64,000 nucleotides of DNA from Medicago truncatula (taxonomy: Eukaryota > Streptophyta > Magnoliopsida > Fabales > Fabaceae), in the NCBI RefSeq assembly GCF_003473485.1, contig NC_053044.1, positions 5,344,501 to 5,408,500 of the forward strand, given 5' to 3'. The notes beneath the pieces were generated by a model, which saw only the letters and a program-made list of their open reading frames with translations, had not been told where the DNA came from and did no database searches. This document shows, piece after piece, positions 1-10,600 of the stretch. The translations under genes and the position numbers were made by a program. Numbering within the stretch: the first letter of the stretch is position 1; every line of letters starts with the position of its first letter.

Positions 1-99
1 TTAGGCATAATTTTAGTTTGCAAAACCACTTCGATTTTGGGTGGATTTTATTTGAAATAGCAAAAGTTGTTGTATTTTGAGTGATGATGAAAGAATGTA

Positions 100-250
100 A
101 TGGATTGAAGAATGATTGTAATGTTTTGATTATGATGAATGAAAGTAATGTTTTGATTATGATGAATGAATGTAATATCTTGATTATGATGAATGAATGA
201 AATGGTTTGATTATGGTGAATGAATGAAATGGTTTGTTAATGAATGAAAT
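100..250. repeat. Tandem minisatellite, about 36-bp unit
   Basis: About four to five degenerate copies of a unit reading taatgttttgattatgatga followed by atgaa-type bases lie head to tail. Nothing suggests coding. The array lies downstream (minus strand) of the transposase-tail pseudogene and may be part of the same decayed element. Confidence 0.7.
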
Positions 251-261
251 TGTTGTTTAAG

Positions 262-610
262 TTGTAAGTGCATTATAGCACATAACATGAAAGTGCAGTT
301 TATTGTATCACCTAAATATACTGATGAATGAAAGTGCATTATATCATCTAATTGCAAATTATAGAAATCACAATATATCATAAGTAGTGAATCAAAGGTG
401 CATTATAGCACATATTCAATAAGTCAGAAGCGCATTATAGCACATATTACATAAGTCAGAAGTGCATTATAGCACATATTACATAAATGCTTAGTAGCTT
501 AACCGCTTAACAATACTTAATAACCAAAAGTGCTTAATAGCACACAAATGCTTAACAGTCAAAAGTGCTTAATAGCACACATTTGCTTAACATTAGATAT
601 CCAAAAGACA
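262..610. repeat. Array of short palindromic units (GTGCATTATAGCAC type)
   Basis: At least six copies of gtgcattatagcac or gtgcttaatagcac are seen, near 268, 400, 430, 462, 529 and 564, with a weaker one near 324. Several are followed by a shared spacer such as acataagtcagaa. Each unit has complementary GTGC/GCAC ends around an AT core and could form a small stem. The function is unknown. Confidence 0.75.
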
Positions 611-668
611 TTCTAAATTTCCTAATAGCCCATATTACAAGTCAGAAGTTGTTGGTCCATTACATTGG

Positions 669-1166
669 CTAAGTAGCAGATCCTCCCTTCTTTCTCCCCT
701 TGTTTCCTGGCTTTGCAACTTGTTTTGGTTGAGTAGCAGAAACTTGATGACTAGCCTTTCTCTTCTTAGTTGAAGCATTTGGCTTATGAGTTGGTGGAAT
801 CTGAGAAGTTTGCGACTGAGTTGTTTGAGTAGCAGAAACTGGCTCCTTAGCCTTTCTCTTCCTAGTTGATGCATTTTGCTTATGAGTAGTTTGAGTCTGA
901 GAAGCTTGACTCTAAGAAGCTTGTGCTTGAGTATCTTGTGGCTTAGTAGCTTGAGTCTGAGATACTTGTGGCTGACTGGTTTGAGTCTCAACTTGTGCTT
1001 GAGGATGTGATGGTGGCACCTGAGAAGCTTGAGTCTCTGATTCAGGAGGTGAATGTGGAGGCAGTGGGCATGTGGACTTGTTGTGTCCAGATTGCTTGCA
1101 CCTACTGCACTTGATTCCATAGGATGCTTTCTTCATTTGTCCTTCCTCATGCCTGAATTGACTCAA
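669..1166 (-). pseudogene. C-terminal tail of a MuDR/MULE-type transposase with zinc knuckle, one nonsense codon
   Basis: Read on the minus strand, the frame begins MSQFRHEEGQMKK and then has a CCHC zinc knuckle, CSRCKQSGHNKSTC (C-x2-C-x4-H-x4-C). A long low-complexity tail rich in Ser, Gln, Thr and Pro follows (SQTQ- and TQAQ-like repeats). The frame is interrupted by a TAG at 912-914 and then continues without frameshift through Lys/Arg-rich repeats (STRKRKAKEP, STKKRKASH) to a stop at 669-671. A zinc knuckle followed by such a tail is typical of the C-terminus of plant Mutator-like transposases. The catalytic DDE region is absent. The family call rests on this tail only, so a different zinc-knuckle protein cannot be excluded. 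Confidence 0.55.
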
Positions 1167-1199
1167 ATTTCAGTGAAACGATTCATCAAACTCTCTGAC

Positions 1200-1360
1200 A
1201 TGGTCTGAATCGATTCAAACTTGTTTTGAATCGTATCAAACACCTTATGGGCCATTTGAGTCAACTCAATTATCACTTGACATGCTTCATTCTTCATCAT
1301 AATTTTCCCTTGTCTTATATGGTTTGAATCGATTCAAATAGTAAGTGAATTGATTCGCAC
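1200..1360. repeat. Interspersed GAATCGATTC palindromes
   Basis: Copies of tgaatcgattca or close variants occur near 1208, 1325 and 1347, with relatives such as gaatcgtatcaaa and gaaacgattcat between them. The same motif forms a denser cluster at 5005-5310. Elsewhere the stretch 1167-2430 is AT-rich with no recognisable gene. Confidence 0.6.
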
Positions 1361-1561
1361 AACTCAAAAAAAAATCATGATTATCTATTTCGATGACACC
1401 AACAATATAACAAAAAAAATAATCTAATTATTTTTTAATAACACCAACAACAATCTTTATAATAGAAAAAATTGTTTAATAGTATAATTGGGATGTGAAA
1501 AAAATAAGTATAAATATATTCATTTAGTTTGTTACACTTTTTAAATAACAAAAGAAAAAAC

Positions 1562-1563
<2 letters not shown>

Positions 1564-1597
<34 letters not shown>
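1564..1597. repeat. (AT)n microsatellite
   Basis: An uninterrupted run of about 16 AT dinucleotides. Confidence 0.95.
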
Positions 1598-1599
<2 letters not shown>

Positions 1600-2434
1600 C
1601 GTATCGTATTCGTTATATTTTTTTAATATTTAAATTAAGTCTTATCTATTTGTTACATGTGTTATTTGTATTGAAAATTGAGTGTATTTTTGGAAAGAAA
1701 AAGTCAGCCCAAAAAAAGGTAAAAGGGGTTCTTTTCTTTACATATAGTATAGATGACAAGTAGTATCTTGTAAGACCAATAGAGCGTTTTAATTGCTCTT
1801 GATGATAAAAATTTAACTTGTCATCAGGTACAACTTATTCAATGTACAAATCATGAATTTTTAAAAATTATAAATTTTATTTAAGTTTAATTAAAGGAGA
1901 AGTTACACGGAGCGGCCCGCCAACTTGTCAACTTTTTTTTTGTTAAATGGGTTTGAAAAAATTTAAAGTGTAGCGACCTAATAACTCAAATTTGTGTCAT
2001 AAGCTTGTTTTTACCATAATTTTTTTTGTTGCCAACTTTATTTATAAAAAAACAATATATTTTTTGTAGCAACAAAATTGTTAAAAAAGTGAATTAAAGA
2101 TTATTGTTGTGGTTGATGGATCGGCCGTCCACTAAAGAGGCGATGTGGGGTTTCAGACTCAACCATCTAATTGACTTGTTTCATCTCATCATGTTTTTGG
2201 TGGACTTAAGCAGGATGAGCCTAAATATAGGCGGACTTTGGTGTCCCTAATGAAATGACATGAATAATAATGTCACAAAAAAGCATGCAACAACAAAAAT
2301 ATGATACTCATTACATATGATCAAATAATTTTATAAGAAAATATCCTACAAACTCTTCAAGTAATGAATAATTATGTTGTCATATTGATGGTGCATTATT
2401 TGTACAAATAAATTCATCGTGGTTGAACAATTTT

Positions 2435-2820
2435 TAATTCTTGTTTTTTTACCCCTTTCTATCATGAAAGGTTGAAAAGTTAAAAAATAAAAAAAATAAA
2501 AAAAAAATAAAAAAAAAGTATTTTATTATGATTACCAAATTTTTTTGTTACCCCTTTACTAAGTGTGATAAATGGACAAGCACAACATATTCATCTACTT
2601 GAGTGTTATATATATACACACAATATTTTTTTATCTTTTTTTTTTACCCCTTTTTATCATGAAAGGTTGAAAAGTTATAAAAATAAAATAAAATAAGTTA
2701 TAATGATTACCAATTTTTTGATGTTACCCCTCTACTTCGTGTGATAAAAGGGCAAACACAACATATTTATCTACTTAAGTGTTCAATACAAACACACAAC
2801 AATATTACATGACCTTTTTT
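2435..2820 (+). promoter_or_regulatory. Tandemly duplicated upstream region of the NCR gene
   Basis: A block of about 190 bp occurs twice: roughly 2440-2625 and 2635-2815. Shared pieces in the same order are ttacccctttctatcatgaa / aggttgaaaagtta / gattaccaa / ttacccc / gtgataaa / acaacatatt / atctact-aagtgtt. A shorter duplication, caatattacatgacct, follows (2806 and 2834 areas). A TATA-like box tataaat sits at 2858-2864, about 40 bases before the start codon. NCR promoters are known to carry conserved upstream motifs active in infected nodule cells; that this duplication affects expression is inference. Confidence 0.65.
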
Positions 2821-2903
2821 TTTTTTGAGAAAACAATATTACATGACCTTAATACACTATAAATTGACTAAATCATATTCTATTTGGTACAACATAGAAA
2901 AAT

Positions 2904-3203
2904 ATGGCTAGAACTCTCAAGTTTGTTTATGCTGTGATTTTATTTCTTTCCTTGTTTCTTGTTGCCAAGGGGGATGATGGTAAGCATTTTTTTTAAAACC
3001 ATTTTCAAATTTCCTTCTTTAATTTGTACTTCATACATAATGTTTTATATCATTTTAGGAACATTATTTTATTCTCTTCTTTCATTGCAGTAAAAATTAA
3101 ATGTGTAGTTGCGGCCAATTGTCCAGACCTTATGTATCCTTTAGTTTATAAGTGCCTTAACGGTATATGTGTACAGTTTACGTTGACGTTTCCTTTTGTT
3201 TGA
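2904..3203 (+). CDS. NCR: Nodule-specific cysteine-rich (NCR) secreted peptide, two exons
   Basis: Exon 1 is 2904-2979 and exon 2 is 3091-3203, joined by a GTAAGC...TTGCAG intron in the position usual for NCR genes, just after the signal peptide. The product is 62 residues. Residues 1-23 (MARTLKFVYAVILFLSLFLV and on) form a classical NCR signal peptide. The mature part has four cysteines spaced C-x5-C-x10-C-x4-C (KCVVAANCPDL ... YKCLNGICV), the four-cysteine NCR pattern, and a hydrophobic C-terminus. NCR peptides are delivered to symbiosomes in nodule cells of IRLC legumes, where they drive terminal differentiation of rhizobia; they are defensin-like. The ORF is too short per exon to be seen without splicing. 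The mature peptide has few charged residues (net charge near zero by eye), so strong antimicrobial action is not implied. The start is the only ATG giving the signal peptide. Confidence 0.93.
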
Positions 3204-3764
3204 TATAAGTATCGCGCCGAAGAGGAGTGAGTTCTTGCACTAGCAAAAAATCTATGCAACATACCTTATAGTTATACCGCAAGTTGCCATTTAATCTTTT
3301 TAGTAGCATCCAATAATTGTATCTTTTATTTTTTTTCTTTTTACAACTTCATGGATGTTGAAACTATGACTCTACACTCAAAGATGTTGATAATAAAATG
3401 AAATTAGGCACTAAATAATATTATAACTGAATTGTGTCTTATATCTTATTTTTGAATGTATCACCATTGTGAGATTTGATAGACTTTGATGTTTTCAAAT
3501 GCACCGAGAATTGGGATCTCAGCTTCTCTGCCATGTGATTTGAGCAACAGAAGATGAACTTAGTTTTATTTCATTATTATTTACCTGTAGTAACCACTCC
3601 ATATCTTCCATGGTGAATTTTCACTGCTTATGAACAACCTATCTACCCGAAAACAAGAATTAAAACAACATTACAAGAATTTCTGGTTATAGAGAAATTG
3701 ATTGCGAACAAACCACAATTGCTGAAATAATCGGCAAGAACCGACAAGGCGAAGTAATGCTGCT
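3204..3764. other. 3' flank of the NCR gene, no gene seen
   Basis: AT-rich sequence with probable 3' UTR and no supported ORF. Retroelement sequence begins near 3720. Confidence 0.5.
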
Positions 3765-3935
3765 ACCATCGGAGTCGGGGCCACGACACAGAAGAATGCT
3801 TCCAACTCCGAGAAGCAATTGAAGATTTGATAAAGAAGGTAAAATTAGGCCGCTTCATCGACAAGGGACATCGGAAGAACTCACCACGGAAGTCCCCAAA
3901 AATGAAATAATCCTCGGAAGGAGGCGAATTGATAA
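3765..3935 (+). pseudogene. Ty3/gypsy gag fragment
   Basis: One frame reads RSRGHDTEECFQLREAIEDL and continues with KKVKLGRFIDKGHRKNSPRK. This is the conserved region of plant gypsy gag polyproteins just before the protease (GHDTEEC...L...I..L...G.L..F). It has no start codon and is cut off near 3935, where unrelated repeat sequence begins. The pol part of probably the same element resumes at about 5443. Confidence 0.75.
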
Positions 3936-4333
3936 AAACAAGTTTTATTGAAATTGACTATATGAAATTTGCTTGAACAATCACAAACAATGAATTAACA
4001 AATGTCAAATACATGTGGAATAAAATTTTATCTTAGAATTAAGATATTCACGATACAAATCTTTTGACACAATCAATTATTAACAATCCTTAAACAAGAT
4101 ACAAAACAATATACAATTTCAAACCAAACATATATGACAATAAACCTAATTATCAATTGAAAACACAAAACACATGAATTTGAATAATTGAATTGGTATT
4201 GCAATTAATTGATCCAATGTGAAATTGTTTTAACCTAAATCAAAAGGATTTAGATTAATCTATTGAGAAAATGCTACTTAGATCAAAACTAGCAATTCAC
4301 TAATCAATTATTCAAATAAGCAAGTGTTATATG

Positions 4334-4339
<6 letters not shown>

Positions 4340-4376
<37 letters not shown>
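4340..4376. repeat. (GA)n microsatellite
   Basis: About 18 GA dinucleotides in a row. Confidence 0.95.
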
Positions 4377-4378
<2 letters not shown>

Positions 4379-5004
4379 ACCAATGTTTATAGTAGTTCAC
4401 CCTTGTTCGTCCTCACTAAGGGCTACCTCTACTCTACTTGATGAAGTACACCTTCACCAAGGTCATCCACTATATAACAAAAGTTGATTACAATGTTTAC
4501 AAGAGTTCCTTCAAATTAAAGCCTTAATTCTTCAACTCCTATGTAAAACAAAGCTCCCCCAAACTTCAAGTACCCCTTGAATTTGGTGCTCCTTGAATCT
4601 TCGGATCCTTGAAGTACCCGTGCACTCCTTCGATCTCTTCACTCGAGTCTTCAATGCCACGTCCGGTAAACGAACCCCCTTCGATATCAAGAATGATTAG
4701 AAAGACCCCCAAGTCCTTTGGAGGTGGAATGAGATTATTCACTTCCTTTGAAGCCTTGATTAAGCCCAATCAATCTTCTTGAGAGAACCAACTTACAATC
4801 CCTACGAGCACCCTAGAGAATCTACACACTCAAAGACAAAGTGATTCTAAGAAAAAGTGTTTAATCTTGAAGAATGTATGAGCAATGAGTTTTTGAGACC
4901 TAGAGAGAATAGATGCAAATGATTCAATAATTTTGAAGTTGTGGAAAGAGGAGTATATATATAGTAAGGGAAAAATGGACACAATTTTCGCACCAAAGCA
5001 ACAG

Positions 5005-5310
5005 ATTAAATCGATTCAATAAAATAATGAATCGATTCAGATACTGAAAAAACACAAGCTCAACCAAGGAAGATAGAATGAGGATTGATGCAAGTCAAGA
5101 GATATTTGAAACGATTCAAGTTACCCAGATGAAGGATTGAATCGATCCATATGATATTTGAATCGATTCAAATAGAAATAGAGAGATTTGTGAGACGACT
5201 CAAGGATAAATGACACGATACAAACATGAATCGATTCATGCTCGTGGTGAATCAATTCAAGCTAAGTCAGAGACTTATTTGAATCGATTCAGACATGTTG
5301 TGAGACGATT
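5005..5310. repeat. Cluster of TGAATCGATTCA palindromic units
   Basis: About ten exact or one- to three-base variants of the 12-bp perfect palindrome tgaatcgattca are seen in 300 bp, near 5010, 5028, 5109, 5137, 5158, 5193, 5229, 5250, 5278 and 5301, at intervals of roughly 20-80 bases. Spacer sequences are unrelated to each other. Confidence 0.8.
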
Positions 5311-5442
5311 CATGCCAAACTTGGAATGCAGCGAAAAAGATTTCAAGGTTCACTAAAGTGATTTAACATTCTACACAATAAAGATCTATACTAGACATCA
5401 TTTAAACTAACAAACAATGACTATAAAGTAAATGTAATCAAA

Positions 5443-6870
5443 ATGTCTAACATCATCAAAACTATAACTGAAGGCTTTCACGGAATGCTGCCAACAGAGA
5501 GCGAATGGACGAGACACCAACAGCAAAAGAGATGGAAACAGGACCTTTCTTGGAGAAATAATGGGCGGATTCTCCGCACCAACAGACACACCAGGGCGAC
5601 AACCAAAAGGAAAATGGTCAAAGTGAGGGAGACACATGGGGAGCTCCCAAAGGCGGCCAAGAAGAGGCCATTATTAGGATTCACTGAAAACAAAAAGGTG
5701 AATGGAGTGTCCAACAAAGAGTTACCGCTCGTCATCGTCGTGGCCATTCGAGACCACGACGTCGCAAGAGGCTTGTTATATGAAGGCAGCTCCATCAACA
5801 TCCTATATCAAGACGCCTTTGAGAAACTAAGCCTGAAGAGAAAGGATTTGAAACCCTACGATGGCACCGATCTTCATGGCTTTAACGAGATGAGCACACG
5901 CATGTGGGGATATGTCACACTGAACGTGACATTTGGAGAAGAAATGGACGAACGAACGGTCTAGACACCATTCTTGATCATACCGGTAGTATCTATCTAC
6001 AACTGCATTCTGGGACGCCCCACCTTAGCGGCGCTTGACGTGGCCACGACAACGGTCCACTTAAAGATGAAATACCATAACAGGAACAGAGACGTAGCCA
6101 CACTCTATGTAGACTTGAAGGTGGCAGCAAGATGCCACAGGTCTTGGGGAAAGCTACCCACACCACAATCGGTGTCAATCATGGAAGGAGCAGAGGAAAA
6201 CTTATGGCGCCGCGTTCCAAGATGTAGTAAGGCCGACTTCGACGCCAGCCAAGAATAAAAATGCCCCAAAGGCGAGAAAGGGAAAAAGATGCCTTTCCCC
6301 TTGGAAGCAAAGCTACCTTTCGAGCGCCCTTCCCTTGACGAAGAGTTCAAATCCGTCCAAATGGATGACAACTCGGCAAGGAAGGTCAAGATTGGGGCCA
6401 ACCTACCGCCAACGGTAGAGAACGACCTCATTGAATGCCTGCGGGATAACACCGACCTATTCACGTGCTCCCCCAAAGAAATGTCGGGAATAGACCCAAG
6501 TGTCGTTTGCCACAAACTAAACGTCAACCCGGCGTCTAAGCCTGTGAGTCGGAAGAGACACCACCAATCTCTCAAAAAAGCATAGACCGCAAGAGAGAGA
6601 GAGAGTGGAGGGACTGTATAGGACAAATTTATCTCTGAAATCAATTACACCTAATGGCTCTCCAACATGGTCCTTGTGAAGAAGGCTAGCGGAAAGTGGT
6701 GGATGTGCGTCGACTACAAGGACTTGAGCAAAGCCTGCCTGAAAGACGCATACCCGGTTCCCAACATCGACAAGTTGGTAGACAATTCCTCCGGCTACAA
6801 GTTGTTGTCTTTTATGGACACTTACTCCGGCTACAACCAAATACCCAAGGACAAAAATGGTTGTTCATAA
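5443..6870 (+). pseudogene. Ty3/gypsy pol remnant: end of gag, protease, start of reverse transcriptase
   Basis: Three consecutive frames cover a decayed polyprotein. Frame 5443-5964 has a retropepsin-like segment (VARGLLYEGSSINILYQDAF) in which the catalytic D-T/S-G triad reads Y-E-G, so the protease is dead. After a stop at 5962 the frame continues with the second protease motif (NCILGRPTLAAL, about 6001-6036). Frame 6289-6585 holds the spacer before RT (LFTCSPKEMSGIDPSV). Frame 6667-6870 holds RT motifs (VLVKKASGKWWMCVDYKDL, DAYPVPNIDKLVD, LLSFMDTYSGYNQI). The element stops abruptly after RT motif 2; the catalytic YxDD box, RNase H and integrase are missing. Confidence 0.85.
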
Positions 6871-7415
6871 ATAATTAGGCCAAATAATTTATTAATCATT
6901 ATGATCATGATTTAATGGAAACATGATATTTTTATCATTGTGAAGGTAAAATCTCCTTAAAAATATTTTTTTATCAAGGAGACTTTACATTCACGACGAC
7001 AAAAATATCATTTCTGCTAATAACATAATTTTTTTTATGAATCTACCTTTTTTTTTATTAAGAACCCTTGTTGATAAGCATATCTCTTATAAAAAGACAT
7101 GCTTCTTTTTCACTAAGAAAAAATCGACCAACAAAGAGAACATAATTTGTCTCATTAAAAGTTTCATCTTTATCAACGTCTTCATTTGTTGCAATATTCA
7201 GACTTGAAACAATGTTTTCTTTCTCAACGCTTCCAATTTTATCAACTTCTACAAGTCATTTTCCACTAAATCATGATCAAAATGCTTAATAATTATTTAT
7301 CAACAACCATTTTCTAAATAGTATTTTCTATTGGACATTCATTCAAATCAAAACTTATTTTATTGATGGTCTATGTAGCATTAGCATCAACCATTAAGTT
7401 ATTTATCATCTATAG
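6871..7415. other. AT-rich spacer between transposon remnants
   Basis: No gene recognised. The only open frames are short and AT-biased. Confidence 0.5.
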
Positions 7416-7870
7416 GAATGGAAAAATTGTCTGGTTGCTTGGAAATGCCAATTTTGTCAAGGTGATCATGGTAAAATCACAATCTTGCTTGAAGCAGCGA
7501 CATCACGAGACTTGTGGATTTGACATTGTAGGTTCAAACAATGACATTAACGTGCTAAATTGGTGCAACATGTTTAACGGTATTTTGGAAGGATAAGCAC
7601 CCACAATGCAATATGCAATTAATAAAACTACATATAATATGAGTGGGATGCATTTGTCGACATCATTCCAATGTCGCAGGGAGAGAAAAAAATAAAACTA
7701 TTTATCCAACATCAAGAATCGGCAATAAAATATGTGGAACATGTGTTTCGCGTGCTCCAATCTCGTTACCGATTATATGTGGTCCAACATGTGCTTGGCA
7801 TATGGAAATTCTCAAGCATATAATTTATGCATGCATTATATTACATAACATGATCGTGAAAGATGAATAA
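7416..7870 (+). pseudogene. PIF/Harbinger transposase remnant with stops and frameshifts
   Basis: Reading across frames gives recognisable pieces of the plant PIF/Harbinger (DDE_4-type) transposase: WKNC...AWKCQFCQGDHGKIT around 7416-7485, LEAATSRDLW to 7520, then GSNNDINVLNWCNMFNGILEG around 7530-7595, and IICGPTCAWHMEILKH, YACIILHNMIVKDE at 7770-7869. The order matches the family. Stops follow DLWI and ILEG and there are several frame changes, so it is inactive. The N-terminal part is missing or unrecognisable. Confidence 0.85.
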
Positions 7871-8717
7871 TAAAGATGTGATTTTGATTACTCTTTTGAT
7901 GACATGATTAATGATGTCTAAACAACTGAAACATCTAACGGTCCTCATCTGAATCATAAACAAGACTACAAATGAGCACAAATCTTTATGAAAAACGAGT
8001 TCATCGACATCTTTAAACATATTTCATGGAGCTTATATATTTGAGAACACTTTGGACATGAGACTAACAAAGTTTAGATTTTGTCAAAAATAAATAACGA
8101 AGTTTAGATTTTATTAATTATTAAATGGTATTTGTTTTTATCGTTTTTAATTATATACGTCGTGAACTTAATGTAATTTTTCAAAACGTAATTAACTAAA
8201 TTTTAAACTTTTGGATGTAAAATTCTCGAGTGTCAAACTCATAACAACAATAATACATGATACAAAATTAGTGTTAGACTTTTTAGAGGAATCATAGATG
8301 CAAGAACTCCTTTGTATACTAGAAGGATATCATTCCTCTTTTTATATGTTGTAAGTATCTCTAACAAGTTCATTACGATGATACATAAATGTGTCTCGCA
8401 TAATCTTGCATTATCAAATTCAACTATGCAATCATTTCAATCAATTCAAGAAAGTTGACATTACTATATTCAAGAAAGTTAACAATTATTTTTTTGGAAC
8501 TTTTGAAAGACAATATTAAGATTAATTTCTCTAGTATGTCAATTTTCAACTAAAATATAATTTGTTTTATTATGAAAATTATCTCAATTTATTGGATAAT
8601 AAATATCACCAATATTTTTAATCTTAGTGAAGCACATTATTAGGAACAAACAGTCCAAAAAAGTATCACCAAGATCTTCGATAATAATTTTTTTGGCACA
8701 TTATTAAGAACAACCAA
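7871..8717. other. AT-rich intergenic DNA
   Basis: No gene, RNA or clear repeat recognised. Confidence 0.5.
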
Positions 8718-8726
8718 TTTTTTTTA

Positions 8727-9822
8727 GGCTAAAATATGCTTTTAATCCCTGCAAATATGGCGAGTTTAGGTTTTGGTCCCTGGTAAAAAAATAATTTGAA
8801 ATCCATCCCTGCAAAATTTTTTGTTTTTTAAAATAGTCATTGGCCCAACTTTATTGATGATTTGGCACATTTATGCCTACGTGGCATTCATTGACTGTGT
8901 AACTTTACACAGTTGGCAGCCACGTGGTAATTATTTAAAAACCTTTTTAAAAAAGAAAAAATAAATATATTTTTGAAATTAAAATAAAACATTTTAAATT
9001 AAATTTTTTAAAAAAATAATAATTTTTATTTTCGAAAAAAAATTTTCAATTTATTTTTTAATTTTTGAAAATTAATTTCCATATTTTCTTTATTTCGAAA
9101 AAAAAATGAAAAAATCTTTTTTTCTTGGTCTTTCTAATTTTCGGAAATTTTTTTTTTTTCGATTTTTTTAATTCTGAAATTTTTTTTTCAAATTTTTGAA
9201 AATAAATAAATTCTGTTCAATTTTGACAGCAAAATCTGAAGATAAAATTCCTAATTTTTTTAAAATTTTAGAAAAATGTTATCTAACTTATTGATTTTTT
9301 TTAATTTACAAAAATTAATTTCCGGGAAAAAATAAAAAAAACCTTTTTAAGTTCGAAAAAAACTGAAAATCTTTTTTTTATTTTGATTTTGTTTTTCTAA
9401 TTTTCGAAAATTATTCTCTTTTCAATTTTGAAAATTAAGTTCCACACATTTTTATTTAAAAAAATAAACTGATTTTTTTTATTAATTTCATTTTTTTTCA
9501 AAAATTTTATATCGAAAATTAATTTCCAGATTTTTTTATTAATTTCGTTTTTTTATTTTTATTTCAAAAATATGTTTTTCGTTTTTGAAATATTGATTTT
9601 AAATAATTAAAATGAAACCAGTTACACGTGGCTGTCAAATGTACACAATTAAACAGTCAGCAAGTGACACCTATGCAAAAATCAGACACATAAGCAAAAA
9701 AATGAGCCCAAGGACCTTTTTAAAAAACAAAAAAATTTGCAGGGATTGATTTCGAATTTTTTTTACCAGGGACCAAAACCCAAATTCGCTATATATGCAG
9801 GGACCAAAAGCATATTTTAGCC
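8727..9822. mobile_element. Non-autonomous Mutator-like element (MULE) with 9-bp target duplication
   Basis: The ends are long inverted repeats: left ggctaaaatatgcttttaat, right (reverse complement) ggctaaaatatgcttttggt, both continuing into ...ccctgca...(g/c)cgaatttgggttttggtccctggtaaaaaa-type sequence and on to the cacgtgg region (about 200 bp per arm, imperfect). The 9-bp sequence ttttttttA directly flanks both ends (8718-8726 and 9823-9831), as expected for Mutator. The interior is extremely AT-rich with no coding capacity. Confidence 0.9.
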
Positions 9823-9837
9823 TTTTTTTTATAAGGA

Positions 9838-10014
9838 TGGTGTATATAGAAATATTTTTGCTATATGGGGGTACATATAGCAAATCACATTAAAATGACC
9901 AAAAATATTAACAGACTTCAGCCCAGTCTGTCATCATGTCATTGTTTGGAGAATTTATGTTAACTTTGCTATATATACCTTTCATAAACGAAATATTTCT
10001 ATATATACCCCCCA
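9838..10014. mobile_element. Foldback MITE, about 180 bp
   Basis: Left arm gatggtgtatatagaaatat ... tatagcaaa and the reverse complement of the right arm gatggggggtatatatagaa ... tatagcaaag match over about 50 bp with a few differences. Exact boundaries and target duplication were not resolved. Confidence 0.6.
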
Positions 10015-10479
10015 TCGCACCCCCGGCCTATGGCCTAGGGCCATTCCTGCTCCACGTGTGTTCCACAACATTTTAGTATTAAAATGTAATGATATAAAGT
10101 TATTGATGGAACCTATTTATAATTTTTGTTAGAAATACATATTGAAGTGATTGAGTGCTTATTAGATACTATTATTAAAAAAATTATAACCAAGTGATTT
10201 GTATAAGTGGAACTCAATTAGGTATCCAAAATTGGATGTTTGAATGTGTTACTTCAAAATAATGTATTGCAATGAGACCCACAAAATAACTATTTGTAGA
10301 GTTCACCATTGAAGATACTTTTATTTACCTAAAGATAAAATTCTAACCATTATATTATTTGATAAAAATAAATGATTTGTAAACTAATGTTTAATAATGA
10401 GTTGATCAATATAAATAGATATATTTTTAGCTTTTTAGCTACCTTTTTAATAAAAACAAATCTAATTGGGTTTGTGGGA

Positions 10480-10600
10480 TTACATCATTGGGCCTAGCCC
10501 AATAGCATATATAATGAAAAAGATAACCCTAGATTCCCTCTTCAATTGTTTTGCCAGCCGCTTCTTCACAGCAGTTCTTCATTTTTATCTCCACTTTACT
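10480..10600 (+). promoter_or_regulatory. Possible promoter with site-II-like and telo-box-like motifs
   Basis: gggcctagccca (10492-10503 area) resembles the TGGGCY site-II element in both orientations, and aaccctag follows near 10525. These pair in promoters of plant housekeeping genes. It lies just before the copied RPB5 exon at 10600, so it may be a relic or may drive a transcript into the AT-hook gene region. This is inference only. Confidence 0.3.

Larger units (their letters stand above)
3936..5442. mobile_element. Unclassified repeat DNA interrupting the gypsy remnant
   Basis: This stretch separates the gag fragment from the pol fragment and reads like an insertion, but I found no clear terminal repeats or target duplication. 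It holds a (GA)n microsatellite at about 4340-4376, a minus-strand 67-codon frame at 4566-4769 with no recognised domain, and the cluster of GAATCGATTC palindromes at 5005-5310. Confidence 0.45.

Noticed and set aside
100..610. CRISPR-like array
   Set aside because: Units vary in length and spacing and this is a plant genome; they are short-palindrome and minisatellite repeats.
635..1120. 161-codon minus-strand open frame rich in Leu, Lys and His
   Set aside because: It is a shifted reading of the repeat-rich transposase tail; the other frame has the zinc knuckle.
5478..6840. Several long minus-strand frames (5478-5801, 6105-6644, 6517-6840)
   Set aside because: They are antisense shadows of the gypsy pol remnant, which has clear RT and protease motifs on the plus strand.
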